Part shown: piece by piece, positions 1-8,521 of the stretch
Numbering within the stretch: position 1 is the first letter of the stretch
How the letters are laid out: the number at the start of each line of letters is the position of its first letter
Source: Lacinutrix sp. C3R15
GTDB lineage: Bacteria > Bacteroidota > Bacteroidia > Flavobacteriales > Flavobacteriaceae
DNA length: 64,000 nucleotides
Assembly (NCBI RefSeq): GCF_018860825.1
Contig: NZ_JAHKPZ010000012.1
Location: 62,001 to 126,000, forward strand
Reading direction: 5' to 3'
The notes under the pieces: model-generated
Databases searched by the model: none
Told to the model about the DNA's origin: nothing
Seen by the model: only the letters and a program-made list of their open reading frames with translations
Program-made: the position numbers and the translations under genes

Positions 1-1716
1 GAACATGAAGTTTTTCCTGTATATGAACCAGATTTATTTTCTAAAAAGAAACGTTTTCCTAGTTTTAGAAATATTGTAAAGAAAAGACATAAAGAATTTT
101 TAGATCATGGATTAGACACTAACCTACCTAATTATTTTGTTAGAACGGCTTTATGTGCAGAAATAAGAGAAGGTAAATTGTATTTGTTTTTACCTCCTTT
201 AGAAGCTGCTGAAAACTTTCTAGATTTAATTGCAGCCATCGAGTTTACCGCTAAAGAACTTAACGTACCTGTTATTATGGAAGGTTATGATCCTCCAAAA
301 GATAACAGACTAGAATCTCTAAAAATCACTCCAGATCCTGGAGTTATAGAAGTAAATGTACAACCAGTTAATAACTGGAAAGACCTATGTAACAATACTT
401 TTACTTATTATGAGCAAGCAAAACTATCTAGATTAGGTACAGAAAAATTTATGCTAGATGGTAAACATACAGGAACAGGTGGAGGAAATCATGTTACTTT
501 AGGAGGAACAAGTCCTGCAGATAGTCCGTTATTACGTAAACCAAGCCTGTTACGAAGTTTACTAACATTCTGGCAACACCATCCAGGATTAACCTATTTG
601 TTTTCTGGTTCTTTTGTTGGCCCAACAAGTCAAGCTCCAAGAATAGACGAAGCACGTTTAGATAATTTATATGAATTAGAAATTGCCTTTAGTCAAATTC
701 CAAAAGATGGCGAAGTTCCTTTTTGGTTAACAGACCGTTTGTTTAGGCATTTATTAACCGATTTAACAGGAAATACACACAGAGCAGAATTTTGTATTGA
801 TAAATTATATTCCCCAGATTCTTCAACAGGAAGATTAGGTATTTTAGAACTTCGTGGTTTTGATATGCCACCACATCCTAAAATGAGTTTGGTACAAATG
901 TTATTGGTTAGAACCTTAGTTTCTTGGTTCTGGAAAAAACCATACGAACATAATTTAGTACGTTGGGGAACTGAATTACATGATAAATTTTTAATAGAAC
1001 ATTATGTAAGAGAAGATATAAAAGATATTGTTTCGCAATTAAATAGAGCTGGTTATAAATTTGAAGAAGATTGGTTTAATCCGTTTTTTGAATTTAGATT
1101 TCCGTTACACGGAATGGTAGAAATTAACAATATTCATTTAGAATTACGTGCAGGAATAGAACCTTGGAATGTTTTAGGAGAAGAAATGACAGGCGGAGGA
1201 ACTGCAAGATATGTTGATTCTTCATTAGAAAGACTACAAGTAAAAGTTGCTAACTTTACCGAAGAAAGATTTGTATTAACCTGTAATGGTGTAAAAGTAC
1301 AATTGCAAAGTACCGGAGTAAAAGGCGAATATGTTGCAGGAATTCGTTATAAAGCTTGGGATCCATATTCTGCTTTACACCCAACTATTCCTGTAGATAC
1401 GCCTTTAGTTTTTGATATTGTAGATACCTGGAATAAGCGTTCTATTGGAGGTTGCACGTATTTTGTAGCGCATCCAGGAGGCCGTTCTTATGAAGAATAT
1501 CCTGTTAATAGCTATGAAGCAGAATCTAGAAGAATTAATCGTTTTTGGGAATTTGGCCATACACAAGGCGAAATTGACTCTATAGAAAATATCCATCCAG
1601 ACACAGAAGATATAACGAGAAATGTAGAAGAAAAAGGGAGTTCGAAAAAATTCTCTTATAAGGAATTACCTATTAATTTTGAATTTCCTTACACGTTAGA
1701 TTTACGTAAAAAATAA
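1..1716 (+). CDS. DUF2126 putative amidoligase, C-terminal part of a large transglutaminase-family protein (5' end outside window)
   Basis: The reading frame is open from base 1, so this is the C-terminal 571 codons of a longer protein. It carries the DUF2126 signature: TPDPGVIEVNV, then KFMLDGKHTGTGGGNHVTLG and FVGPTSQAPRIDEAR. DUF2126 is classed as a putative amidoligase of the glutamine-synthetase-like fold and usually follows an N-terminal transglutaminase domain in proteins of about 1100 residues. That N-terminal half would lie upstream of the window. The gene is followed after 20 bases by an ATP-grasp/alpha-E fusion and then a transglutaminase, the usual company of this family. The likely role is ATP-dependent amide or peptide bond formation on an unknown substrate. 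The family identity is firm; the substrate is unknown. Confidence 0.85.
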   Translation, partial: EHEVFPVYEPDLFSKKKRFPSFRNIVKKRHKEFLDHGLDTNLPNYFVRTALCAEIREGKLYLFLPPLEAAENFLDLIAAIEFTAKELNVPVIMEGYDPPKDNRLESLKITPDPGVIEVNVQPVNNWKDLCNNTFTYYEQAKLSRLGTEKFMLDGKHTGTGGGNHVTLGGTSPADSPLLRKPSLLRSLLTFWQHHPGLTYLFSGSFVGPTSQAPRIDEARLDNLYELEIAFSQIPKDGEVPFWLTDRLFRHLLTDLTGNTHRAEFCIDKLYSPDSSTGRLGILELRGFDMPPHPKMSLVQMLLVRTLVSWFWKKPYEHNLVRWGTELHDKFLIEHYVREDIKDIVSQLNRAGYKFEEDWFNPFFEFRFPLHGMVEINNIHLELRAGIEPWNVLGEEMTGGGTARYVDSSLERLQVKVANFTEERFVLTCNGVKVQLQSTGVKGEYVAGIRYKAWDPYSALHPTIPVDTPLVFDIVDTWNKRSIGGCTYFVAHPGGRSYEEYPVNSYEAESRRINRFWEFGHTQGEIDSIENIHPDTEDITRNVEEKGSSKKFSYKELPINFEFPYTLDLRKK

Positions 1717-1736
1717 AAAGTACCATTGTTTATTAT

Positions 1737-4292
1737 ATGATTACAAAAACAAAGACATTATTTGAAAAATATTTTTCAGAAACGCCCACTTATGATGAAT
1801 TGCTCTCTTCAAAAAAGAGCATTAATGATAATTGGAAAATATTGTCGCAAAATTTAACAAAAATTGGAGCTAAAAACCTCACTATAAAACAGGAAGAAAT
1901 TAATTGGTTATTAGCAGAAAACGGTGTTACTTATAATGTTTATAATGATCCTAAAGGGTTAAATAGGCCTTGGGATTTAAATATTGTTCCATATATCATT
2001 CACCAAAAAGAATGGGATCTTGTAGAAAAAGGAATACAGCAACGATCTGAGATTTTAAACCTTATTTTAAAAGATTTATACGGAAAAAGAGAACTTTTTA
2101 AAAATGGCATATTACCTCCAGAAGTTATTTATGCACATAGTGGTTTTTTACGTTCTTGTGATCAAATTCAATACAAAAACTCCAAACAACTTTTAATTTA
2201 CGCTGCTGATTTAGCTAGAGGTCCTGATGGGCAAATGTGGGTTGTAAACGATAGAACACAAGCTCCTTCAGGAATGGGTTATGCTTTAGAAAACAGATTT
2301 TCTACAAGTAAAGTTATTCCAGAATTATACACTAATATAAATGTAGAGCAACCCTCGCAATTTTTTAATGATTTTAACCAGTTATTAATAAATGCAGCAC
2401 CTACAAATACAGAAAATCCTATGGTGGTTATTTTAACACCAGGACCACATAACGAAACGTATTTTGAACATTCTTATTTATCGTCTTTTTTAGGATTTCC
2501 TCTTGTAAAAGGAAACGATTTAGTAGTACGAAATAGCAAAGTTTGGTTAAAATCTTTAAAAGGATTAAAGCAAGTAGATGTTATTTTAAGAAGAATTGAT
2601 GATAGTTTTGTTGACCCTTTAGAGTTACGAGAAGATTCGTATTTAGGTGTAGCAGGATTACTAGAAGTAGTGCGCTTACAAAATGTTGCCATTGTTAACC
2701 CAATAGGAAGTGGAGTATTAGAAAATCCTGCATTAGTTCCATTTATGGAAAACATTTGCAAGTATTTTTTAGACGAAAAATTAATCTTGCCGCAAATTGC
2801 TTCTTGGTGGTGCGGACAAGAAAAAGAAAGAGAACACGTGCTGGCAGATTTACCTTCTTTTGTTGTTAAAAGAATAGATAGGTCAAATAGAGAGCATATA
2901 TACTTCTGTGAGTTTTTAGATAAAAAAGCACTAGAAGCACTTAAAAAAGAAATCATTGAAAACCCATATAAATTTGTTGCTCAAGAAAAAATTACTTTTT
3001 CTACAGCTCCTAATTTTGTAAATCATAAATTAGAACCTCGTAAAATATTATGTCGTACGTTTTCTATCGCAAAAAATGAAGGCTATAGCGTCATGCCTGG
3101 AGGATTAGTGCGAGTTGCTGCAGAAAGAGAAAAATTATTTGTTTCTAATCAACGTGGTGGAACGAGTAAAGATTTTTGGGTTATTAATGACAATCCGCAA
3201 CCTAATCTACAAAATTATTCATGGAATAAAACAAATGCTACTCCATCTATAGATATCAACGATGTACCAAGTAATACTGCCGAAAATCTATTTTGGTCTG
3301 GTCGTTATTTAGGAAGAACTTTAGTTACTGCCAGATATTTGCGCATGGTGTTAAACCAAATGGCGCAAGTACAATATAATTATAGAAAATCTGACTCTGA
3401 AAACTTAAAAATTCTCTATAAATCTATTACTAAAATTACTTCTACATTTCCAGGTTTTACTGGCGAAAATGAAGAGGAAGCTTTAAAAAACCCGTTAAAA
3501 GAAATAGAAAGCCTTATTTTAGATGAAACCAGAATTGGTAGTTTTGCGCAATCTATGCAAAGTTTTAATAATTCGTATTTTTCATTACGCAATTTATGGT
3601 CTAAAGATATGTGGCGTGTTTTTGATGGTATACAGAAACATGTTAAAAAATTAAAAAAAGAAGAAAACCATTCTATTTATTCGCTAACTACTTTTTTCGA
3701 TAAAATCATTACTAGGCTTATTGCTTTTATGGCACTTACTGAAGAGAGCATTTTAGTAAGACAAGGACTTCTACTCTATTTTATTGGTTTAGAATTAGAA
3801 ATTAGTGCTATGTCTATTGAAAAATTTAGAGCCTTACTTATTGTAAATCACAATGAAGAACTAACCTATGAAGTTTTAGAATCTTTATTAAACAGTCATG
3901 AAAGCTTAAATATTTACAGATATAGCTATAAATCTTATTTAAGTATTGAAAACGTGGTAAACCTATTAATTTTAGATCCCGAATATTCTAGGTCTTTAAC
4001 GTATAAAATGCAACGTTTAAAAAAGGATATTAATAAATTACCTAATAACAATAAGAATAAAGAAATGACGATTTGTCAAGAAAACATTGAAGCTGTTATT
4101 ACTAAAATGGAACGTTTAAATTTACAAGAAATGTTACATATAGATCCTGTATCTAATATGCGAAAAAATCTAGATCACATACTTTCTGATTTAAGCAAAT
4201 TATTACATATTACTTCTTTGTCTATTTCAGATACTTATTTTAATCATTCACAACCACAAAAACAGTTGGTAAATAGAAACATCTCTAATTAA
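1737..4292 (+). CDS. Circularly permuted ATP-grasp / alpha-E domain fusion protein
   Basis: This 851-residue protein fuses two parts. Residues 1 to about 480 are a circularly permuted type 2 ATP-grasp domain (NDRTQAPSGMGYALENR, VVILTPGPHNETYFEHSYLS, DVILRRIDDSFVDPLEL, GGLVRVA). Residues about 515-830 are an alpha-E helical domain (AENLFWSGRYLGRTLVTARY). No signal peptide is visible, so it is probably cytoplasmic. In many bacteria the two domains are separate adjacent genes, and the window also has that split form on the opposite strand at 5261-7772. ATP-grasp enzymes activate a carboxylate with ATP to form an amide bond, and the alpha-E domain is an uncharacterised partner. It sits 1 base before a transglutaminase gene and 20 bases after DUF2126, so one operon is likely. 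Confidence 0.88.
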   Translation: MITKTKTLFEKYFSETPTYDELLSSKKSINDNWKILSQNLTKIGAKNLTIKQEEINWLLAENGVTYNVYNDPKGLNRPWDLNIVPYIIHQKEWDLVEKGIQQRSEILNLILKDLYGKRELFKNGILPPEVIYAHSGFLRSCDQIQYKNSKQLLIYAADLARGPDGQMWVVNDRTQAPSGMGYALENRFSTSKVIPELYTNINVEQPSQFFNDFNQLLINAAPTNTENPMVVILTPGPHNETYFEHSYLSSFLGFPLVKGNDLVVRNSKVWLKSLKGLKQVDVILRRIDDSFVDPLELREDSYLGVAGLLEVVRLQNVAIVNPIGSGVLENPALVPFMENICKYFLDEKLILPQIASWWCGQEKEREHVLADLPSFVVKRIDRSNREHIYFCEFLDKKALEALKKEIIENPYKFVAQEKITFSTAPNFVNHKLEPRKILCRTFSIAKNEGYSVMPGGLVRVAAEREKLFVSNQRGGTSKDFWVINDNPQPNLQNYSWNKTNATPSIDINDVPSNTAENLFWSGRYLGRTLVTARYLRMVLNQMAQVQYNYRKSDSENLKILYKSITKITSTFPGFTGENEEEALKNPLKEIESLILDETRIGSFAQSMQSFNNSYFSLRNLWSKDMWRVFDGIQKHVKKLKKEENHSIYSLTTFFDKIITRLIAFMALTEESILVRQGLLLYFIGLELEISAMSIEKFRALLIVNHNEELTYEVLESLLNSHESLNIYRYSYKSYLSIENVVNLLILDPEYSRSLTYKMQRLKKDINKLPNNNKNKEMTICQENIEAVITKMERLNLQEMLHIDPVSNMRKNLDHILSDLSKLLHITSLSISDTYFNHSQPQKQLVNRNISN

Positions 4293-4293
4293 T

Positions 4294-5250
4294 ATGGTTT
4301 TTGATCTTTGGCATAAAACAAAATACACATACGAAAATGGCGCATCCTTTTGTCATAATCTAACAACTTTAAAACCTAAAAATTTTCCAGGGCAAACCCT
4401 TTTAGAGTATCGTTTAGAGATAAGTCCTACTCCAACAGATGTTACCGAAAGACTAGATTTTTTTGGAAATTCGGTAACCCGTTTTTCTATTCAGCAACAT
4501 CATAAAGAACTTGTTGTAATTGCACGCAGTAAAGTGGCTAGAGATTACAATTTACAAATAGATGAAGCTACATTTTCTGAAGGAAAAAAAGTTACTATTG
4601 AAGAAAGTTTAAAGCATCTTAAAAAGACAAATGCAGAAATTATTGATGTGCGTCAATTTATATTAGCATCACCTCTTATATCTAATAGTAGTGAAGCAAT
4701 TAAAGCATACGCTGCACTTTCTTTTACACCTAACCGTTCTTTATATGAAGCTACTTATGAATTAATGCAACGTATTTTTACTGATTTTGATTTTGTTCCT
4801 GGCTTTACAAATATTGCGACACCACTTCATGAAGTTATGAAAGAAAAAAAAGGTGTTTGTCAAGATTTTGCTCAAATAGCAATTGCTTGTGTTCGCAGTA
4901 TGGGATTACCAGCAAGATATGTTAGTGGTTATATTGAAACTATTGCGCCAGAAGGTAAAGAAAAATTAATAGGAACAGATGCTTCTCATGCATGGTTTTC
5001 AGTTTACATACCAACGTATGGTTGGGTAGATTTTGACCCTACAAACAACCAAATTCCTAAAAACCAACACATTGTTGTTGCACACGGAAGAGATTATTTT
5101 GATGTACCTCCTTTAAAAGGTGTAATTTATAGTATGGGTAAAAACAAAATGAGTGTTGCTGTAGATTTAAGACCTTCTGCTTCACAAGAATTACCTAATA
5201 CATTTAACAGTATATCGCAATCACAATCACAATCACAATCACAAAGTTAG
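4294..5250 (+). CDS. Transglutaminase-family protein (bacterial transglutaminase-like N-terminal and core domains)
   Basis: The 318-residue protein has the bacterial transglutaminase-like N-terminal beta domain (start to about residue 85), then a transglutaminase/protease core. The catalytic triad is readable: Cys in KGVCQDFAQIAIACVRSMGL, His in DASHAWFSVYIPTYGWVDFD, and the Asp of the latter motif. No signal peptide is seen. It closes the plus-strand operon with the ATP-grasp/alpha-E fusion. Families with this gene set are predicted to make or trim a peptide-like product, with the transglutaminase acting as peptidase or amide hydrolase; this is inference. The C-terminus is an odd Ser-Gln tail encoded by a hexanucleotide repeat at 5215-5244. 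The stop codon lies 11 bases from the stop of the convergent alpha-E gene. Confidence 0.87.
   Translation: MVFDLWHKTKYTYENGASFCHNLTTLKPKNFPGQTLLEYRLEISPTPTDVTERLDFFGNSVTRFSIQQHHKELVVIARSKVARDYNLQIDEATFSEGKKVTIEESLKHLKKTNAEIIDVRQFILASPLISNSSEAIKAYAALSFTPNRSLYEATYELMQRIFTDFDFVPGFTNIATPLHEVMKEKKGVCQDFAQIAIACVRSMGLPARYVSGYIETIAPEGKEKLIGTDASHAWFSVYIPTYGWVDFDPTNNQIPKNQHIVVAHGRDYFDVPPLKGVIYSMGKNKMSVAVDLRPSASQELPNTFNSISQSQSQSQSQS
5215..5244 (+). repeat. Hexanucleotide tandem repeat encoding a Ser-Gln tail
   Basis: Five consecutive hexamers occur in frame, TCGCAA once and then TCACAA four times, giving (Ser-Gln)5 just before the final Ser and the stop of the transglutaminase gene. Unit-number change by slippage would lengthen or shorten the tail by two residues per unit without a frameshift. 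The convergent alpha-E protein also ends in a Gln/Ser/Thr run (TQSQTQ). Confidence 0.9.
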
Positions 5251-5260
5251 CTGCTATTAT

Positions 5261-6298
5261 TTATTGTGTTTGACTTTGAGTCTTTTTTTTGGAAGCTTTT
5301 TTTTTATCCGCTTTCACTTTTTCCTCTGCATTAAGCACTGTTGTTGCATCTTTAATATTAAAATAATTATCCTCTAATTTTATAGCAATCAAAACTAATT
5401 TTTCAATTAAATCTGCTATAAATTCTTCTAAATTATCATTAATATCTGAAATGAGTTTGTATTCAAATTCAGCTTTCATTTTACCTATTAAAAATGCTGC
5501 AGAATCATTGGCTATTACCTTATTTTTAGAAATTATGCAGATGTACTTATATATTTGCGACAAACAATTTTTTATAGATCTTGGGCATTTTTCATTTAAT
5601 ATTATAAACTCTAAAGTAGTTTCTCTAGATGGTGTTTTTTTATAATAACGACGCATCATATCATAGGTAGAAACACATTTTAAAAGTGTAGACCATTGAT
5701 AACTTCCTGCTGCTGCATCTCCAGTTTTTTCTTTTGAAGCTGCAACATCACTCATTTTAGAATTGATAATTCTAGAAACTTGTATTGCTCTTTCTAAATG
5801 CACACCTAGCATAATTATAGCATATACTTCGTCATGTAAAAGGGTGCTTTTTATTTTGCTTCTTGCTTCTGAGGTAGATTGGGTAACTATAGTTGTAAAA
5901 TCATACAAACCACTTTTTACAAATTGTTCTATAGGATATGCTTTAATAGTATGGTTAATTCTATTGATACATTCAAACAATTCTGTTGAAATTAAATCAC
6001 GAGAACTTCTGGCATTTTCATGTGCATTTATAAATGTACTTAATATAGAATACGGTTCTTCCTTATTTAAACCAACGTTAAATAAAACCGTTTCCTCTTC
6101 TAATGTAATATCTGCATCAATAATTTCGTTTGCAGACATATACATGATAGATCTTAAAACAAACTGTCTAGATTGTGATAATTCATCTGGTGCATCTAAA
6201 GAAGAAAAATAATTTACGCTTAAAAACCTTGCTAAGTGTTCTGAACGCTCAATATATCGTCCCATCCAAAAAAGGTTATTGGCTACTCTTGCTAACAT
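5261..6298 (-). CDS. Alpha-E domain-containing protein (stand-alone)
   Basis: The 345-residue protein begins with the alpha-E family signature NNLFWMGRYIERSEHLARFL and is otherwise alpha-helical. It corresponds to the C-terminal half of the fusion protein at 1737-4292. Alpha-E proteins have no proven biochemical role; they co-occur with circularly permuted ATP-grasp enzymes, and this one is encoded 7 bases downstream of such a gene. A Lys-rich linker (KADKKKASKKK) and the tail TQSQTQ form the C-terminus and are probably disordered. No signal peptide is present. The gene is convergent with the plus-strand island. The family call is secure and the function unknown. Confidence 0.85.
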   Translation of the reverse strand: MLARVANNLFWMGRYIERSEHLARFLSVNYFSSLDAPDELSQSRQFVLRSIMYMSANEIIDADITLEEETVLFNVGLNKEEPYSILSTFINAHENARSSRDLISTELFECINRINHTIKAYPIEQFVKSGLYDFTTIVTQSTSEARSKIKSTLLHDEVYAIIMLGVHLERAIQVSRIINSKMSDVAASKEKTGDAAAGSYQWSTLLKCVSTYDMMRRYYKKTPSRETTLEFIILNEKCPRSIKNCLSQIYKYICIISKNKVIANDSAAFLIGKMKAEFEYKLISDINDNLEEFIADLIEKLVLIAIKLEDNYFNIKDATTVLNAEEKVKADKKKASKKKTQSQTQ

Positions 6299-6305
6299 AT
6301 ATTCT

Positions 6306-7772
6306 TTATTTTTTTAAAACCCAAGTGTCTTTTGATCCACCACCTTGAGATGAGTTTACTACTAAATTTCCTTTTTTAAGAGCTACTCTTGTTAAGCCTC
6401 CTTTTAATACAAAATCTACATCTTTTCCTAGTAATGTAAAGGTTCTTAAATCTACATGTCTAGATTCAAAAGATTCATTTTCATCTATATATGTTGGGTG
6501 TGTAGAAAGTGACATTATAGGTTGAGCTATGTATTTTCGTGGTTCTGCAAGAATGGTTTTCTTAACGGTTTCTATTTCATCTTTTGTAAGTTTATTTCCA
6601 ATAGAAATTCCATAACCACCAGATTCATCTACTGGTTTAATCACCAGTTTGTCTATGTTTTCAACAACATATTTTAATTCCTCTTTTCTACTACAGTGGT
6701 AGGTATGTACGTTGCTTAAAATAGGTTCTTCATCTAAATAATACTTAATAATTTCTGGCATGTAGGTATATACTGCTTTATCATCTGCTACACCAGTTCC
6801 TGGAGCATTTACTAAGGTTACATTTCCTTTTAAATATACAGAAAACAAGCCAGGTACACCTAGCAATGAATCTTTTTTAAATACTAAGGGATCTATAAAT
6901 AAATCATCTACTCGTCTGTAAATAACATCTACTTTTTCTGGTCCGTAAATGGTTCTCATATACACAAAACCATTTTCTACAAACAAATCTCTTCCTTCTA
7001 CTAAAACAACACCCATTTGTTTAGCTAGAAAAGAATGCTCATAATAAGCAGAGTTGTAAACACCTGGTGTAATTATAACGCAAACAGGAGCATCTACTCC
7101 AGTGGGTTTAACAGACTCCATTGTTTCTAATAGTCTTGCGCCATAATCTACAACAGTATGTGTATTATATTGATTAAAAACGCCAAATAATGCGTGTTTT
7201 ACTGCATTTCTATTACCAACTACATAACTAACTCCTGAAGGACATCTAATATTATCTTCTAAAACATAATAGTTACCATCGGAATGCTTGATTAAATCTG
7301 TTCCTGAAATATGGTTATAAATACCACCTGGAGGATCTAAACCTATCATTTGTGGTAAAAAATTAACCGACGACTTAATTAAATCTATAGGAACAATACC
7401 TTGTTTTATTATCTTTTGATCATGATACAAATCCCAAAGAAAAAGATTTAATGCCTTACTACGTTGTAAAACACCTTTTTCAATAGTACACCATTCTTTA
7501 TTATTGATAATTCTAGGAAAGAGATCAAAGGGAAAAATTTGCTCTTTTACTTCTTTTTCTCCGTAAACCTGAAAGGTGATTCCTAAATTAAAAAAGGAGT
7601 CTTTTGCCTGTTTATTTAAACGTTCAAATTCATTAATAGAATAAGAACCAAAAATTTCAATCAAGGTTTTATAAATACTTCTTATTTCTTTATTGTCATC
7701 AAAAAGTTCATCATAAAACCTAGAATCTAAATCGTAAGTTGAAAACAGTGGTAGTGTGTTGGTTTTTTTCAA
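6306..7772 (-). CDS. Circularly permuted type 2 ATP-grasp protein (stand-alone)
   Basis: The 488-residue protein matches the N-terminal half of the fusion at 1737-4292 in length and motifs: LEDNIRCPSGVSYVVGNR, CVIITPGVYNSAYYEHSFLA, DVIYRRVDDLFIDPL and GGLTRVALKKGNLVVNSSQG. It is the first gene of a two-gene minus-strand operon with the alpha-E gene. The window therefore holds two complete ATP-grasp/alpha-E sets, one fused and one split, in convergent orientation. The reaction is expected to be ATP-dependent ligation of a carboxylate to an amine on an unknown substrate. The start at 7772 gives the family-typical length; the 429-base gap upstream must hold the promoter. Confidence 0.87.
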   Translation of the reverse strand: MKKTNTLPLFSTYDLDSRFYDELFDDNKEIRSIYKTLIEIFGSYSINEFERLNKQAKDSFFNLGITFQVYGEKEVKEQIFPFDLFPRIINNKEWCTIEKGVLQRSKALNLFLWDLYHDQKIIKQGIVPIDLIKSSVNFLPQMIGLDPPGGIYNHISGTDLIKHSDGNYYVLEDNIRCPSGVSYVVGNRNAVKHALFGVFNQYNTHTVVDYGARLLETMESVKPTGVDAPVCVIITPGVYNSAYYEHSFLAKQMGVVLVEGRDLFVENGFVYMRTIYGPEKVDVIYRRVDDLFIDPLVFKKDSLLGVPGLFSVYLKGNVTLVNAPGTGVADDKAVYTYMPEIIKYYLDEEPILSNVHTYHCSRKEELKYVVENIDKLVIKPVDESGGYGISIGNKLTKDEIETVKKTILAEPRKYIAQPIMSLSTHPTYIDENESFESRHVDLRTFTLLGKDVDFVLKGGLTRVALKKGNLVVNSSQGGGSKDTWVLKK

Positions 7773-8150
7773 ATTCTAAATTTTAGTAAATGTGAAATTA
7801 TATTCACTAAAATATAAAGATTTTATTAAAAATAATTGCTTTTAATCAAACATTTAACCATTAATTAAACTTTTATTACATTATTTAATAATTCTTTAAA
7901 TTATTGTAGTTTTGATAAAAGGAAGGCTAAAAAGGTTCCTTTATTTTTCAAATCGAAAGAAAAATCTTTATTTGGAGACTGTCTTTTATTTCTATAGTGT
8001 TCATTTAATATATATTGCATAAAACTAAGTGAACAAAATACCAATTACATTTTTTATGTTGCTTTATTAAGGTGGTTTAAAATTCACCTTTATGTTTTTA
8101 AAATAGAGCTACCTCCTTTAGCTTTTAATAATACATAGCATTATAAAATA
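7773..8150. other. Non-coding gap with several inverted repeats
   Basis: No gene is seen here. The stretch holds a GTGAA-N6-TTCAC inverted repeat at 7792-7807 just upstream of the ATP-grasp start (possible operator or promoter element). On the plus strand a -7-like TAGTTTTG at 7907-7914 is followed by AAAGGAA-N11-TTCCTTT at 7918-7942. A further AAGGTG-N10-CACCTT hairpin lies at 8069-8090. A short plus-strand RNA ending at the terminator at 8151-8180 is possible but unproven. Confidence 0.4.
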
Positions 8151-8180
8151 AAAAAGCCCATCTCGAGAGATAGGCTTTTT
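8151..8180 (-). terminator. Rho-independent terminator of the cold-shock gene
   Basis: A 14-base stem (AAAAAGCC, one C/A mismatch, ATCTC) with a two-base loop is flanked by A and T runs. It lies 21 bases after the cold-shock gene stop and can also work on the plus strand. Confidence 0.85.
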
Positions 8181-8201
8181 GAAAATGTTTGAATATATAT
8201 C

Positions 8202-8393
8202 TTAGATAACTTTTACGTTTACTGCGTTTAATCCTTTTTTTCCGTCTTGTAAATCAAATTCAACATCATCACCTTCTCTAATCTCATCGATTAGTCCAGA
8301 AATGTGTACAAAATGATCTTTGTCTACTCCTTCTTCAGTTATAAAACCAAATCCTTTTGTGTCGTTGAAAAATTTTACTGTTCCTTTACTCAT
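8202..8393 (-). CDS. Cold-shock domain protein (CspA family)
   Basis: The 63-residue protein is a single cold-shock domain. RNP1 is KGFGFI and RNP2 is HFVHIS, both in the expected places after the MSKGTVKFFNDTKGFGFI start. These proteins bind single-stranded RNA/DNA and act as RNA chaperones in the cytoplasm. The gene is monocistronic: a strong terminator follows, and a Bacteroidota-type promoter lies upstream at 8431-8460. It neighbours two DEAD-box helicases, which fits a role in RNA handling at low temperature. It is slightly shorter than E. coli CspA, as is usual for flavobacterial versions. Confidence 0.95.
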   Translation of the reverse strand: MSKGTVKFFNDTKGFGFITEEGVDKDHFVHISGLIDEIREGDDVEFDLQDGKKGLNAVNVKVI

Positions 8394-8430
8394 TGTAATG
8401 TAATTTATTATATTTATACTTAATAATATG

Positions 8431-8460
8431 CAAGTATAGTGCCATTAATTAGAAGTTCAA
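8431..8460 (-). promoter_or_regulatory. Bacteroidota-type promoter of the cold-shock gene
   Basis: On the minus strand TTG is followed after exactly 19 bases by TATACTTG, close to the Bacteroidota consensus (TTTG, about 19 bases, TAnnTTTG). The predicted start is near 8424, giving a leader of about 30 bases. Confidence 0.6.
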
Positions 8461-8521
8461 TTTTTTTTTTGGTTTTTATTTTAATTTTAGTGAAAATAAA
8501 TTTACAAACACCTCATTATCT

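Noticed and set aside
178-1716. A separate gene starting with TTG at 178
   Set aside because: The frame is open and family-like from base 1 (FLDHGLDTNLPNYFVRTALC precedes it), so the gene simply starts outside the window.
2474-2956. 160-residue frame antisense to the ATP-grasp/alpha-E gene
   Set aside because: Ser/Lys-rich shadow of a well-supported gene on the other strand; no motif, no regulatory signal.
5763-6212. 149-residue frame antisense to the alpha-E gene
   Set aside because: Lies wholly inside a well-supported gene; hydrophobic composition is explained by the opposite strand.
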